Assembly (NCBI RefSeq): GCF_000182645.1
Contig: NZ_ACQA01000002.1
Location: 1,545,001 to 1,609,000, forward strand
Reading direction: 5' to 3'
From: Brucella intermedia LMG 3301
Lineage (GTDB): Bacteria; Pseudomonadota; Alphaproteobacteria; Rhizobiales; Rhizobiaceae
Length of the DNA stretch: 64,000 bases
The translations under genes and the position numbers were made by a program. Under the pieces are notes generated by a model. The model was given only the letters and a program-made list of their open reading frames with translations. It did not search any database and had not been told where the DNA came from. Positions 53,806 to 62,994 of this stretch are shown here, piece by piece. The first letter of the stretch is position 1; each line of letters starts with the position of its first letter.

Positions 53806-54933
53806 ATGTCGCTCGATCATTATTTCCTCCTTGGCCGCTCCGGTCTGCGTGTCAGCCGTCTGGCGCTCGGGACGATGACATTCGGAAATGCGGGGATCAG
53901 AGGGATTGGGGGGGCTTGGGGTACGGATGAAGAGAATGCGCGGGCCATCTTTGATCGCTATCTCGACGCGGGCGGCAATTTCATCGACACGGCGGATTCC
54001 TACGGTGCGGGCTTGAGCGAGACGCTGGTCGGCAGGTTTGTCGAGGAAGCCGGCGCCCGTGATCGGGTGGTGATCGCGACCAAATATTCCAACAATCTGC
54101 AGCCTGGCAATCCCAATGCCGGCGGCAATGGCCGCAAGAATATGTTCCGTGCGGTTGATCAGTCGCTGAAACGGCTGAAGACTGACTATATCGATCTTTA
54201 TATGGTGCATACCTGGGATGGCATGACGCCTGTGGAAGAGGTGATTCGCGGCTTCGACGATCTGATCCGCGCGGGAAAAATCCGCTACTGCGGCCTCTCG
54301 GATGTACCATCCTGGTATGCTGCCCGTGCGCAGACCTGGGCAGAAGCCCACGCGCTTTCGCAGCCGATCAGTTTGCAACTGCCCTATTCGCTGGTCGAGC
54401 GCAGCATAGAGCAGGAATTTGTCCCGCTGGGACAGAACCTGGGACTGGGTATTACCGCTTGGAGCCCGCTCGCCATGGGGCTTCTGACAGGCAAATACCG
54501 GGCCGGTGGTGAAGGGCGTCTTAGTCGCGACGATGCGGGCGGGCTGGGGCTGTTCACCGAACGCAATATGAGGATTGTCGCCATACTTGCGGAAGTTTCT
54601 GGCGTGCTTGGCAAATCCATGGCGCAGGTGGCGTTGAATTGGGCGGTGTCGCAACCGGGTATCGGGGCAGCGATCATAGGCGCGAGCAAGCTGTCACAAC
54701 TCGGAGACAATCTCGGCGCGCTGGCTTTCTCGATCCCTGACGAACTGCGTGCCAAGCTGGATGCAGCGAGTGTCATCCCTCCGACATATCCCTACTCATT
54801 ATTCGCGGCGGATTATCAGGCTGGCATTCTCAATACCGGCGTGTCGGTGGGTGAAAAGCCCGCCGGATATGCACACCCCCGTTTTGTGCCGAAAGTGGAA
54901 GATTACGCTTTCGGTAAGCCCCTAAAACCTTGA
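53806..54933 (+). CDS. Aldo/keto reductase
   Basis: 375-residue NADPH-dependent oxidoreductase of the AKR superfamily. The catalytic tetrad is visible as Asp61 and Tyr66 (DTADSYGAG), Lys93 (IATKYSNN) and His135 (LYMVHTWD). The cofactor segment near the C-terminus includes AAIIGASKLSQLGDNL. It starts 22 bases after the racemase stop with an AGGAGG. It may handle an aldehyde or ketone formed in the pathway. Confidence 0.93.
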   Translation: MSLDHYFLLGRSGLRVSRLALGTMTFGNAGIRGIGGAWGTDEENARAIFDRYLDAGGNFIDTADSYGAGLSETLVGRFVEEAGARDRVVIATKYSNNLQPGNPNAGGNGRKNMFRAVDQSLKRLKTDYIDLYMVHTWDGMTPVEEVIRGFDDLIRAGKIRYCGLSDVPSWYAARAQTWAEAHALSQPISLQLPYSLVERSIEQEFVPLGQNLGLGITAWSPLAMGLLTGKYRAGGEGRLSRDDAGGLGLFTERNMRIVAILAEVSGVLGKSMAQVALNWAVSQPGIGAAIIGASKLSQLGDNLGALAFSIPDELRAKLDAASVIPPTYPYSLFAADYQAGILNTGVSVGEKPAGYAHPRFVPKVEDYAFGKPLKP

Positions 54934-54952
54934 AACTTCCCGAGAAAAGATC

Positions 54953-55846
54953 ATGAATGACATGCCTTCTAGGATGCGGCCTGCGGCCAGCATCGACCCT
55001 ACGCTTTTTGTCTTGACGCTCGATTGTGATGATAAGCCCGGTATTGTTGCAGCGATTACCACAGAACTCGCTGCAATTGGCGGCAATATCGTTGAGAGCA
55101 ATCAGTTTCGTGACAGGGTGACCAATCGCTTTTTCATGCGCATTGCTTTCAGCGCGCCGCTCGGCATGCCGCGTGAGGCGGTCGAGCACTCACTGAAACC
55201 GGCAGGCGAGCGGTTCGGCATGAAATTCGCGGTGGCCGATGCCAGCCGCAAGCCCAAGATCGTGCTTATGGTGTCCAAATTCGATCACGCCATGCTGCAT
55301 CTTCTCTATCAGATCCGCGTTGGCTGGCTGAATGCCGAGGTCGTTGCCATCGTCTCTAATCATGAAGATAGCCGCGAGACGGCGGAAAGTGCGGGCATTC
55401 CCTATCATTGCTGGGGCGTGAACAAGGATAACAAGGCCGAGCAGGAAGCTCGCCTGATCGATCTGGTGCGTGAGACGCAGGCCGATCTGGTGGTCCTCGC
55501 ACGCTATATGCAGGTGCTATCGGATAATCTATCCAATCGCCTGTTCGGCAAGATCATCAACATTCACCATTCGTTCCTGCCATCCTTCAAGGGTGCAAAG
55601 CCCTATCATCAGGCGTTCGAGCGGGGCGTGAAGCTGATTGGCGCAACGGCGCATTATGTGACGCCGGACCTGGACGAGGGCCCAATCATCGAACAGGAAA
55701 CCGAGCGGGTCACTCATTCCATGAGTGCGGAAGATTTCGTCGCCACGGGGCGAGATATCGAAAGCCGGGTTCTTGCGCGAGCGGTGAAGATGCATCTCGA
55801 GCACCGCGTCATGCTCAACGGTCACAAGACCGTGGTGTTCGCGTAA
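54953..55846 (+). CDS. purU: Formyltetrahydrofolate deformylase
   Basis: 297 residues. An N-terminal ACT domain (FVLTLDCDDKPGIVAAITTELAAIGGNIVESNQF) precedes the formyltransferase fold. Catalytic motifs are INIHHSFLPSF (Asn and His) and VTPDLDEGPII (Asp). PurU hydrolyses 10-formyl-THF to THF and formate. Beside two demethylating flavoenzymes this makes sense as THF recycling, because removed methyl groups arrive as methylene-THF. It follows the aldo/keto reductase by 19 bases. Confidence 0.95.
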   Translation: MNDMPSRMRPAASIDPTLFVLTLDCDDKPGIVAAITTELAAIGGNIVESNQFRDRVTNRFFMRIAFSAPLGMPREAVEHSLKPAGERFGMKFAVADASRKPKIVLMVSKFDHAMLHLLYQIRVGWLNAEVVAIVSNHEDSRETAESAGIPYHCWGVNKDNKAEQEARLIDLVRETQADLVVLARYMQVLSDNLSNRLFGKIINIHHSFLPSFKGAKPYHQAFERGVKLIGATAHYVTPDLDEGPIIEQETERVTHSMSAEDFVATGRDIESRVLARAVKMHLEHRVMLNGHKTVVFA

Positions 55847-55859
55847 TAAGCAAATGGGC

Positions 55860-56783
55860 CTACAGCTTCAGTTCCGCGTCGGCGCCCTGTTCGAGAAGCC
55901 ACTCGCGGAACAGTTCCGCACCTCGCTTCGGCGGACGCTGTGCAGGCATCACCAGATGGATCGTGTCGCCGGAACGATGGCACATATGCGTGGCCGGAAC
56001 CAGCCGACCCGCCACGACATGATCATGAACGAGGTGTTTCCAGCCAAGCGCCACGCCTTGCCCCTGCACAGCCGCCTCGATGGAACTGAGTGCGTCGGTG
56101 AAGACGAAATCCTGTTCGATACGCGGGTTCGGCACACCGGAACGCTCAAGCCATTCGCGCCAGCCAAGCCGCGAGCGATGGCGCTCCTCGAAATGTAGCA
56201 GAGTGTGGTTCAGAAGGTCGCTTGCTTCCCTGATCGCTCCGCGCTCTTTGAGATAGGCAGGACTGCATAGAGGCCAGACTTCTTCCGTCACGAACGGCCA
56301 GGCGAGGATACCCGGCCATTTGCCTCTTCCCAGACGCGCTGAAACGTCGATATCCTCTTCCAGCAGGTCCTGATCGTCACGGCTGCTTTCTTCGATGCGC
56401 AACGCTACGTCCGGATGTTTCTCCTTGAACCCTTTGAGACGCGGCAGAAGCCATAGCTGCACGAAAGATGCCGAGAACGACACGCGGATGATATCGCGCG
56501 AGTGCTTCTTGCGCATTGACGAGATGACCATGTGCAGATGGTCGAATGCTTCCTGCGTTTCGCGATAAAGCCTCTGTCCTTCAGCCGTCAGTTCAAGGCG
56601 GCTCCTTTCACGGCGGAAAAGCTTCAGTCCGGTAGCTTCCTCGAGAAGCTTGATCGTCTTGCTCACCGCTGGCTGGCTGACATTCAGCTCTTCCGCCGCC
56701 GCCGTAAAGCTCAGCCGTCGAGCTGCAGCCTCAAACACGAAGAGGTAATTGGCCGAGGGGATGAGCGAGCGGAGCCTGTGCAT
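55860..56783 (-). CDS. LysR-family transcriptional regulator (GcvA-like)
   Basis: 307 residues. N-terminal helix-turn-helix: SANYLFVFEAAARRLSFTAAAEELNVSQPAVSKTIKLLEEATGLKLF. The C-terminal periplasmic-binding-like effector domain has the GcvA-type WPFVTEEVWPLCSPAYL segment. It is divergent from the DMGDH-like gene across a 142-base gap with a good inverted repeat, and convergent with purU. It is the probable activator of the DMGDH-like gene. Confidence 0.93.
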   Translation of the reverse strand: MHRLRSLIPSANYLFVFEAAARRLSFTAAAEELNVSQPAVSKTIKLLEEATGLKLFRRERSRLELTAEGQRLYRETQEAFDHLHMVISSMRKKHSRDIIRVSFSASFVQLWLLPRLKGFKEKHPDVALRIEESSRDDQDLLEEDIDVSARLGRGKWPGILAWPFVTEEVWPLCSPAYLKERGAIREASDLLNHTLLHFEERHRSRLGWREWLERSGVPNPRIEQDFVFTDALSSIEAAVQGQGVALGWKHLVHDHVVAGRLVPATHMCHRSGDTIHLVMPAQRPPKRGAELFREWLLEQGADAELKL

Positions 56784-56784
56784 A

Positions 56785-56808
56785 ATCTGAAGTTATATCT
56801 TCGCAGAT
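56785..56808. promoter_or_regulatory. LysR-type inverted repeat
   Basis: ATCTG-AAG at 56785-56792 mirrors CTT-CG-CAGAT at 56799-56808 around TTATAT, a spaced palindrome just upstream of the LysR ATG and in the divergent promoter. Typical for LysR autoregulation and target activation. Confidence 0.6.
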
Positions 56809-56925
56809 TTTTTATCAAGCTCACATGGCGCAGAACCCTCTGTAATGTAACGCACAAAGGAGTCCGTACCGTGGCCCGTAGCGGCGCTCCGGCAATCTCC
56901 AAAATATACTGGAAGGGAACGTGGA

Positions 56926-59367
56926 ATGCAGACTCATGCGCGCGCGGTTGTCATCGGGGGAGGTTGTGTCGGCGCCTCCATTCTTTACGGGCTGGCCAAG
57001 AGGGGTTGGTCGGACGTCGTGCTTTTGGAGCGCACGCAGCTTACCGCAGGTTCCACGTGGCATGCGGCGGGGCTGATCCCTTCCTACGCGCGCAATATCA
57101 ATATCGGCCGTATGATCAACAAGTCCATTGAGATTTACGAAGGGCTCGAAGCCGAAACTGGTCAGCATGTCGGCTGGCACAAATGCGGCCAGCTGCGTAT
57201 TGCCAACACGCGCGACCGCCTTGACGAATACAAGAGCTATATGAGTGTCGCCGCAGTGCAGGGCGTGCGCGCCGAACTGGTTTCCCCGGCACGCGCCCGT
57301 GAACTGTGGCCGCTGCTTGAAAACAACCATGATATGTTGGGCGCGCTCTATCACCCCGATGATGGCCATATTGCGCCTGCCGATGTCACCATGGCGCTCG
57401 CCAAAGGTGCGCGCGACAATGGCGCCAAGATCTATCTCAACACCGAGGTCAAAGGTTTCGAGCGCCTGCCAAGCGGTGAGTGGAAGGTGAAGACCAATCA
57501 GGGCGATATCATCTGCGAGCATATCATCTCGGCGACAGGAAATTATGCCCGCCAGACCGGAGCCATGCTGGGGCTCGACATTCCGGCAATTCCTATCATT
57601 CATCAATACTGGATCACTGATGCCGTGCCGGAAGTGATCGAGCGCAAGCGTCAGGGCCTGCCGGAAATGCCGATCCTGCGCGATGAGGGCTTTGAAGGCT
57701 ATCTGCGTGAGGAGGGCGACGGCCTGATGTTCGGCCCCTACGAGAGGACCGAACATTTGAAGCTCTTTGCCGAAAACGGCGTCCCCGAATGGTTTGGAGC
57801 GGATCTTCTGGAAGAGGATTTCGATTCGGTTTCATGGAACTGGGAGCAGGCCATCGAGCTGGCTCCCGCTCTCGGCCGCGTTGGCATCAAGGCCAATGTG
57901 CGCGGACCGTTCCAGATGACGGCTGATGAACTGCCGCTGGTCGGCCCGGCCTGGGGGCTGGACAATGTCTGGATTGCAGAAGGGGTGCCCGGCGGCATCC
58001 TGTGGGGCGGCGCGATCGGCTATTATCTTTCCGAGCGTATCGTTGAAGGCGGCAACAGCATCGACACATCTGATCTCGATCCGCGTCGTTTTGGCGACTA
58101 CGCCAACAAGAACTGGACCCGCGAAAAAGTGCGCGAAGCATGGGGCACCCATGCCGAGCAGCATTATCCGGGGCAGGATATGCCTGCCGCTCGCCCGCAG
58201 AAAACCGCGCCGTCATACGATCGCCTGACGGAACTGGGTGCTGTCTGGGGCTGCCTCAACGGTTGGGAAATGCCGAACTGGTTCGCGCCTGAGGGTGTAG
58301 AAGCCAGGGATCAGTATAGCTGGCGCTGGACCGAAAAGGGCAAATATGTAAGCGAGGAAGTCGAAGCCGTGCGCAACGCGGTAGGTCTCGTCGAAATGAC
58401 GCCGATGACCAAATTCGAGGTTAGCGGTCCCGGTGCCGAAGCATGGCTTGATGGCATTCTCGCCAATCGCTTGCCGAAGGCGGGACGCGTCAACCTTTCT
58501 CATCATTTGACCCCGAAGGGCGGTGTGCAGGCGGAATATGTGGTGGCGCGTCTCGATGACGGCTCTTTCTACATGATTTCAACTCCGCGAGCCGAACGTT
58601 GGAACTTTGACGAAATGTCGAAACTCCTGCCGAAGGATGGAAGCGTTACTCTGCGTAACGTGACGAATGACAGGGGCTGCTTCACGATCGTGGGGCCGAA
58701 GGCGCGCGAGGTATTGCAGCCGCTTACCGAAATCGATCTCTCAAACGAGGCATTCCCGTGGTTCGGCATCAAGTCGGGAACGGTCGGCCTCGCCAGTGAT
58801 GTGCGTCTGCTGCGCGTCAATTATGAAGGCGAATTGGGCTGGGAGCTTTATCATCCGCTTAGCTATCAGCGGCATCTGCTGGAAGCCTTGCTCGCATCCG
58901 GCAAGGAGCACGGCCTGCGCCTTATCGGCCTGCATGCGCTGGAATCGCTGCGTCTCGACAAATCCTATCGTGCCATGTACCGCGATATGAACAGCGAGCT
59001 AAGTGCCTGGGAAAGCGGCCTTGAACGCTTTATCCGCCTGGACAAGGGCGATTTCATCGGCAGGCAGGCGCTGGTCGAGGAAAAGGAACGAGGCATCAAG
59101 CGCCGCTCCGTCACGCTGGCGGTTGAAACCGATGGCGCCAGCACGCTGACCTGCGAGGGTGTATACCATCATGGCAAGCTGGTGGGTCGCGTCACCTCGG
59201 GCGGCTACTCCTATACGTTCGGGCACGATATCGCGCTGGCGCTGCTGCCGGTCGAGCTTGGCGTGCCGGGCACGGAGCTGGAAATCCCGGTTCTGGGTGA
59301 GATGCGCAAGGCCCGCGTGATTGAGGAATCGCCCTACGATCCGGAAGCCAAGCGCGCGCGCCTCTGA
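56926..59367 (+). CDS. Dimethylglycine/sarcosine-dehydrogenase-like flavoprotein with GcvT domain
   Basis: 813 residues. The N-terminal FAD domain begins AVVIGGGCVGASILYGLAKRG (about 7-27). TAGSTWHAAGLIPS (about 44-57) contains the WH pair that in rat dimethylglycine dehydrogenase carries covalent FAD. Residues from about 425 on form the GcvT-like folate-binding half (GLVEMTPMTKFEVSGPGAEAWLD, RVNYEGELGWELYHP, LDKGDFIGRQALVEEKERG). Such enzymes oxidise N-methyl groups to methylene-THF and pass electrons to ETF. That fits etfBA directly downstream and purU nearby. Confidence 0.92.
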   Translation: MQTHARAVVIGGGCVGASILYGLAKRGWSDVVLLERTQLTAGSTWHAAGLIPSYARNINIGRMINKSIEIYEGLEAETGQHVGWHKCGQLRIANTRDRLDEYKSYMSVAAVQGVRAELVSPARARELWPLLENNHDMLGALYHPDDGHIAPADVTMALAKGARDNGAKIYLNTEVKGFERLPSGEWKVKTNQGDIICEHIISATGNYARQTGAMLGLDIPAIPIIHQYWITDAVPEVIERKRQGLPEMPILRDEGFEGYLREEGDGLMFGPYERTEHLKLFAENGVPEWFGADLLEEDFDSVSWNWEQAIELAPALGRVGIKANVRGPFQMTADELPLVGPAWGLDNVWIAEGVPGGILWGGAIGYYLSERIVEGGNSIDTSDLDPRRFGDYANKNWTREKVREAWGTHAEQHYPGQDMPAARPQKTAPSYDRLTELGAVWGCLNGWEMPNWFAPEGVEARDQYSWRWTEKGKYVSEEVEAVRNAVGLVEMTPMTKFEVSGPGAEAWLDGILANRLPKAGRVNLSHHLTPKGGVQAEYVVARLDDGSFYMISTPRAERWNFDEMSKLLPKDGSVTLRNVTNDRGCFTIVGPKAREVLQPLTEIDLSNEAFPWFGIKSGTVGLASDVRLLRVNYEGELGWELYHPLSYQRHLLEALLASGKEHGLRLIGLHALESLRLDKSYRAMYRDMNSELSAWESGLERFIRLDKGDFIGRQALVEEKERGIKRRSVTLAVETDGASTLTCEGVYHHGKLVGRVTSGGYSYTFGHDIALALLPVELGVPGTELEIPVLGEMRKARVIEESPYDPEAKRARL

Positions 59368-59448
59368 TCGTCCGTCCATTAGTCTGTGCGAACTGGCCCC
59401 GATATATCGTTACGACGATCCGGTTCGCTGCAAGGAAAGGTTAGCCCC

Positions 59449-60195
59449 ATGAAGGCAGTTGTCGCAGTGAAACGGGTTGTCGATTACAACGTGAAGATCC
59501 GTGTAAAGGGAGACGGTTCGGGGGTTGAGCTTTCGAACGTGAAGATGTCGATGAACCCTTTTGACGAGATCGCGGTTGAAGAGGCGATCCGTCTGAAGGA
59601 AGCGGGCAAGGTGACGGAGATCGTCGCGGTTTCGGTTGGCCCGGCACAGGCGCAGGAAACGCTGCGTACGGCACTTGCCATGGGTGCGGATCGCGCGATC
59701 CTGGTCAAGACCGACGAGACGGTCGAGCCGCTTGGCGTTGCCAAGGTCTTGAAGGGCGTGGTCGAAGCGGAAAAGCCGGACCTCGTCTTCCTCGGCAAAC
59801 AGGCAATCGACGATGATTCCAACCAGACCGGCCAGATGCTGTCGGCGCTCTTGAGCTGGAGCCAGGCAACCTTTGCCTCTAAAGTGGAGCTGGGCGATGG
59901 TTCGGCCAAGGTAACGCGTGAAGTGGACGGCGGTCTCCAGACCATCGATGTGAAGCTTCCGGCGATCGTCACGGTCGATCTTCGCTTGAACCAGCCGCGC
60001 TATGCGTCGCTGCCCAACATCATGAAGGCCAAGAAGAAGCCGCTAGACGAAAAGTCGCCTGCCGATTTCGGCGCCGATATTGCGCCGCGTCTGAAGGTTC
60101 TGAAGACGGAAGAGCCGGGCGGCCGCAAGGCTGGCGTCAAGGTCGGCTCTGTCGCAGAGCTGGTTGAGAAGCTGAAAGCCGACGGCATCATCTAA
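59449..60195 (+). CDS. etfB: Electron transfer flavoprotein subunit beta
   Basis: 248 residues from the ATG at 59449, with AAGGAAAGG upstream. The protein begins [20 protein letters not shown]. It has the AMP-binding signature of the beta subunit, [23 protein letters not shown], and [23 protein letters not shown], which contains the dehydrogenase recognition loop. It takes electrons from acyl-CoA or N-methyl dehydrogenases. It lies 81 bases after the DMGDH-like gene and 22 before etfA. Confidence 0.96.
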   Translation: MKAVVAVKRVVDYNVKIRVKGDGSGVELSNVKMSMNPFDEIAVEEAIRLKEAGKVTEIVAVSVGPAQAQETLRTALAMGADRAILVKTDETVEPLGVAKVLKGVVEAEKPDLVFLGKQAIDDDSNQTGQMLSALLSWSQATFASKVELGDGSAKVTREVDGGLQTIDVKLPAIVTVDLRLNQPRYASLPNIMKAKKKPLDEKSPADFGADIAPRLKVLKTEEPGGRKAGVKVGSVAELVEKLKADGII

Positions 60196-60217
60196 GAAAT
60201 CGGAAGGGACGAGACAA

Positions 60218-61147
60218 ATGGCTATTCTTCTTATTGCCGAACACGACAATGCAACCCTTTCCGACCAGACGGCCAAGGCGCTGACGGCTGCCGCCCAAAT
60301 TGGCGGCGACGTGGATGTGCTGGTTGCTGGCAAAGGTGCAAAACCTGCAGCTGATGCGGCCGCAAAGCTCAATGGCGTGCGCAAGGTTCTGCTTGCTGAA
60401 AGCGATGCGCTGGAAAACCGTCTGGCCGAGCCGACGGCAGCGCTCATCGTGGAACTGGCTGCCAATTACGACACGATCATTGCGCCTGCGACGACTTCGG
60501 CCAAGAACATCCTGCCGCGCGTGGCAGCCCTTCTCGATGTGATGCAGCTTTCCGAAATCATGGAAGTCGTGTCGGCTGATACGTTCAAGCGTCCGATCTA
60601 TGCAGGTAATGCGATCCAGACGGTGCAGTCGACCGACGCGAAGAAGGTCATCACGGTGCGCACGGCTTCCTTCTCGGCAACGGGCGAAGGCGGTTCGGCT
60701 GGGGTTGAAAGCGTCAATGCGGCTGCCGATCCGGCGCTGTCGAGCTTCGTCGGCAATGCACTTTCGGAATCGGATCGTCCGGAACTGACCTCGGCGAAGA
60801 TCATCATCTCGGGCGGTCGTGCGCTTGGTTCTGCCGAAAAGTTCCAGGAAGTGATCCTGCCGGTTGCCGACAAGCTGGGTGCCGCAGTCGGCGCCAGCCG
60901 CGCAGCCGTTGATGCCGGCTATGCGCCGAACGACTGGCAGGTTGGCCAGACGGGCAAGGTGGTTGCACCGGACCTTTACATCGCTGTCGGTATCTCCGGC
61001 GCGATCCAGCATCTGGCGGGCATGAAGGACTCACGCGTCATCGTCGCCATCAACAAGGATGAGGAAGCGCCGATCTTCCAGGTCGCCGATTATGGCCTCG
61101 TCGGTGATCTCTTTACCGTCCTGCCAGAGCTGCAGAAGACCTTCTGA
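60218..61147 (+). CDS. etfA: Electron transfer flavoprotein subunit alpha
   Basis: 309 residues. The N-terminal domain pairs with EtfB. The C-terminal FAD domain has [61 protein letters not shown] and [22 protein letters not shown], the standard alpha-subunit signature. The heterodimer passes electrons to ETF:quinone oxidoreductase in the membrane. In many related genomes etfA is followed by 3-hydroxybutyryl-CoA dehydrogenase; here it is not. Confidence 0.97.
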   Translation: MAILLIAEHDNATLSDQTAKALTAAAQIGGDVDVLVAGKGAKPAADAAAKLNGVRKVLLAESDALENRLAEPTAALIVELAANYDTIIAPATTSAKNILPRVAALLDVMQLSEIMEVVSADTFKRPIYAGNAIQTVQSTDAKKVITVRTASFSATGEGGSAGVESVNAAADPALSSFVGNALSESDRPELTSAKIIISGGRALGSAEKFQEVILPVADKLGAAVGASRAAVDAGYAPNDWQVGQTGKVVAPDLYIAVGISGAIQHLAGMKDSRVIVAINKDEEAPIFQVADYGLVGDLFTVLPELQKTF

Positions 61148-61794
61148 TTACTTTAGAAACCAATTGCGGCGGGGCTGCACCAGCATGTGGAGGAAAGCCC
61201 GCCCTGCAACTTTCCAACGGGTATCTGTTAGCGCTTCCAGGCAATGTGGAGTGAACTGCAACTGAACACCGTTACGCCCATGAATGTCACATTGCGAGGA
61301 ATTTGCGTAAAGAACAACCAGCTGAAAAACCTCGAAGTGGTAATTTCCATATAAGCAAATGGCGCATGAGCGACGCTTCGGTCATCCCATGTCGGCACTG
61401 ACAGCAGATTCGATTTTGGAAATTAAAGCGCCTGCGCCTTAGCGTCCTCGCCAAACAACGCGCCTTGCCGAGCCCACGCTATTTTTTACTTCAGCGCCCT
61501 TCAGTTCTTGGTCACGACCGGCGCAATGTTCGCCAGAAAACATGATGTCATTTAAATGGAGGGGACCCGAAATATGGGGGTAACCCCATTCAATCAATGC
61601 TTATCGCATGACATGTCTTTTCCATGCTTGGTTCGTATTGTAGACTTCCATTTTTTAGGGAGATGTTCTGGCCTTCAGGTTACTGCGCTCTATTTCGAGA
61701 GGGAGAGGTTTTGCTGTCATAGTAAACAATACAAAATAACATCATTTCAGATGACATTCAGTCTAACTTACGTTTTCTCGAGGCTGGAGGGGAA
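61148..61794. other. Long intergenic region with no recognised gene
   Basis: 647 bases between etfA and the AraC gene. The composition shifts to AT-rich towards 61550-61790. An open frame at 61556-61798 (80 codons) has no family resemblance and overlaps the strong GGAGGGG ribosome binding site of the AraC gene, so I do not call it. A GGCGGGGCT/AGCCCGCC imperfect stem at about 61170-61203 could end etfA transcripts. Confidence 0.5.
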
Positions 61795-62721
61795 ATGAGT
61801 AGCTTAAATTTCAGTATGGTGGCTACACATAAGGTGGAGGATCTAGATGGAATTGAGGTGATTAAAACCAGCGCGGCGTTAGCCTCGCCTAACGCATATG
61901 TTTATACATCCAGAATTTGGCCCTTCAAGGCAAGATTTTCGGCAGTGCCATCTCTATTGGTGGGAATGGCTACGAGAGGATATGTGAGAGGTAGATTTTC
62001 GATTAGAAACACTCTTTCTCAACTTTCCTTGGCGCCGGGGTCAATTTTCGTAATACCGCCCAATACGACTTTTGACGCCGAGATTGAATCCAATGCCGAA
62101 ATCATTCAAATATATGTTTCCGACCGCCTTTTTAAAAATATCGAACAGGAGTTTTTGGCGGCGAGTGAAGGTCTTTTTAATCTAGGCTCCAGGTTCTCTA
62201 TTTCAGACCAGTTTCTGACCCAAACGATCCTATCGATTAAGGAGATAGTAGAAAGGGAAGGGACGTTCGCACGAATAGAGCTTGAATATTTGACCCGGGT
62301 GCTTACCGCACGTTTGATCGCCAAATATTCAAATAGCGGTCAGGAAGAACACGTTGGGGAAGGTAGTCTGCCACCAAGCATCCTACGCGATGTGATTGAT
62401 TTTATAGATAACAATATAAGCCGGCGTATCACTGTAAATCATTTTTCTGCAATGGCGGGATTAGGCCCTGCGCAGTTTGCTCGATTGTTCAAGCGATCAA
62501 CGAATGTCACGCTGCATCAATATATTATATTGCGCAGGATAGAACGCGCGCGGGCCTTGCTGGAGGAAACAGATCTCCCCATTGTGGAGATCGCTCAGGA
62601 ATGCGGTTTTTCCGATCAGGTGCATCTCTCCCGATTTTTTAGCCGCATTGTTGGGACCAGTCCGGCTTCTTTCAGAAGGAAGGCGCGAAATCGATTGTCG
62701 GGTCAACTTCATAGTTTGTGA
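61795..62721 (+). CDS. AraC-family transcriptional regulator
   Basis: 308 residues, ATG with GGAGGGG five bases upstream. The N-terminal half resembles a cupin-type sensor (TTFDAEIESNAEIIQIYVSD). The C-terminal pair of helix-turn-helices is clear: RRITVNHFSAMAGLGPAQFARLFKRSTNVTLHQYIILRRIERARALL and IVEIAQECGFSDQVHLSRFFSRIVGTSPASFRRKARN. Codon use is AT-richer than its neighbours, suggesting transfer. It lies directly before the BapA-like gene on the same strand and may regulate it. Confidence 0.92.
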   Translation: MSSLNFSMVATHKVEDLDGIEVIKTSAALASPNAYVYTSRIWPFKARFSAVPSLLVGMATRGYVRGRFSIRNTLSQLSLAPGSIFVIPPNTTFDAEIESNAEIIQIYVSDRLFKNIEQEFLAASEGLFNLGSRFSISDQFLTQTILSIKEIVEREGTFARIELEYLTRVLTARLIAKYSNSGQEEHVGEGSLPPSILRDVIDFIDNNISRRITVNHFSAMAGLGPAQFARLFKRSTNVTLHQYIILRRIERARALLEETDLPIVEIAQECGFSDQVHLSRFFSRIVGTSPASFRRKARNRLSGQLHSL

Positions 62722-62994
62722 CCAATGTCAATTTTGTGCAAACGTGTCGATATCTGCATAGAATTTAATATAAACATCTATACTTCTTGTCGGATAGGTC
62801 TGGCACTGAATAAATGGATTTGCAGTCGAATGTAGAAGAGAGTGCGACATAAGCTAGAATTGAAAGATTGAGGAGATTTTTGCTCAAGATAAAAGTATCC
62901 TCATCATTTGTTAGGCTAATCAATAAAGGGCCTCTCTCTTCTTGACTGCGATTCTTGTCTCTTTGCCGGTCGTAACGCCGAGGAGGGGCTCATC

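Noticed and set aside
61148..61794. Search for tRNA, small RNA or riboswitch
   Set aside because: No cloverleaf, conserved riboswitch core or strong promoter-terminator pair could be made out by eye.
61556..61798. 80-codon frame before the AraC gene
   Set aside because: It covers the AraC ribosome binding site, is cysteine- and phenylalanine-rich without pattern, and has no recognisable family.
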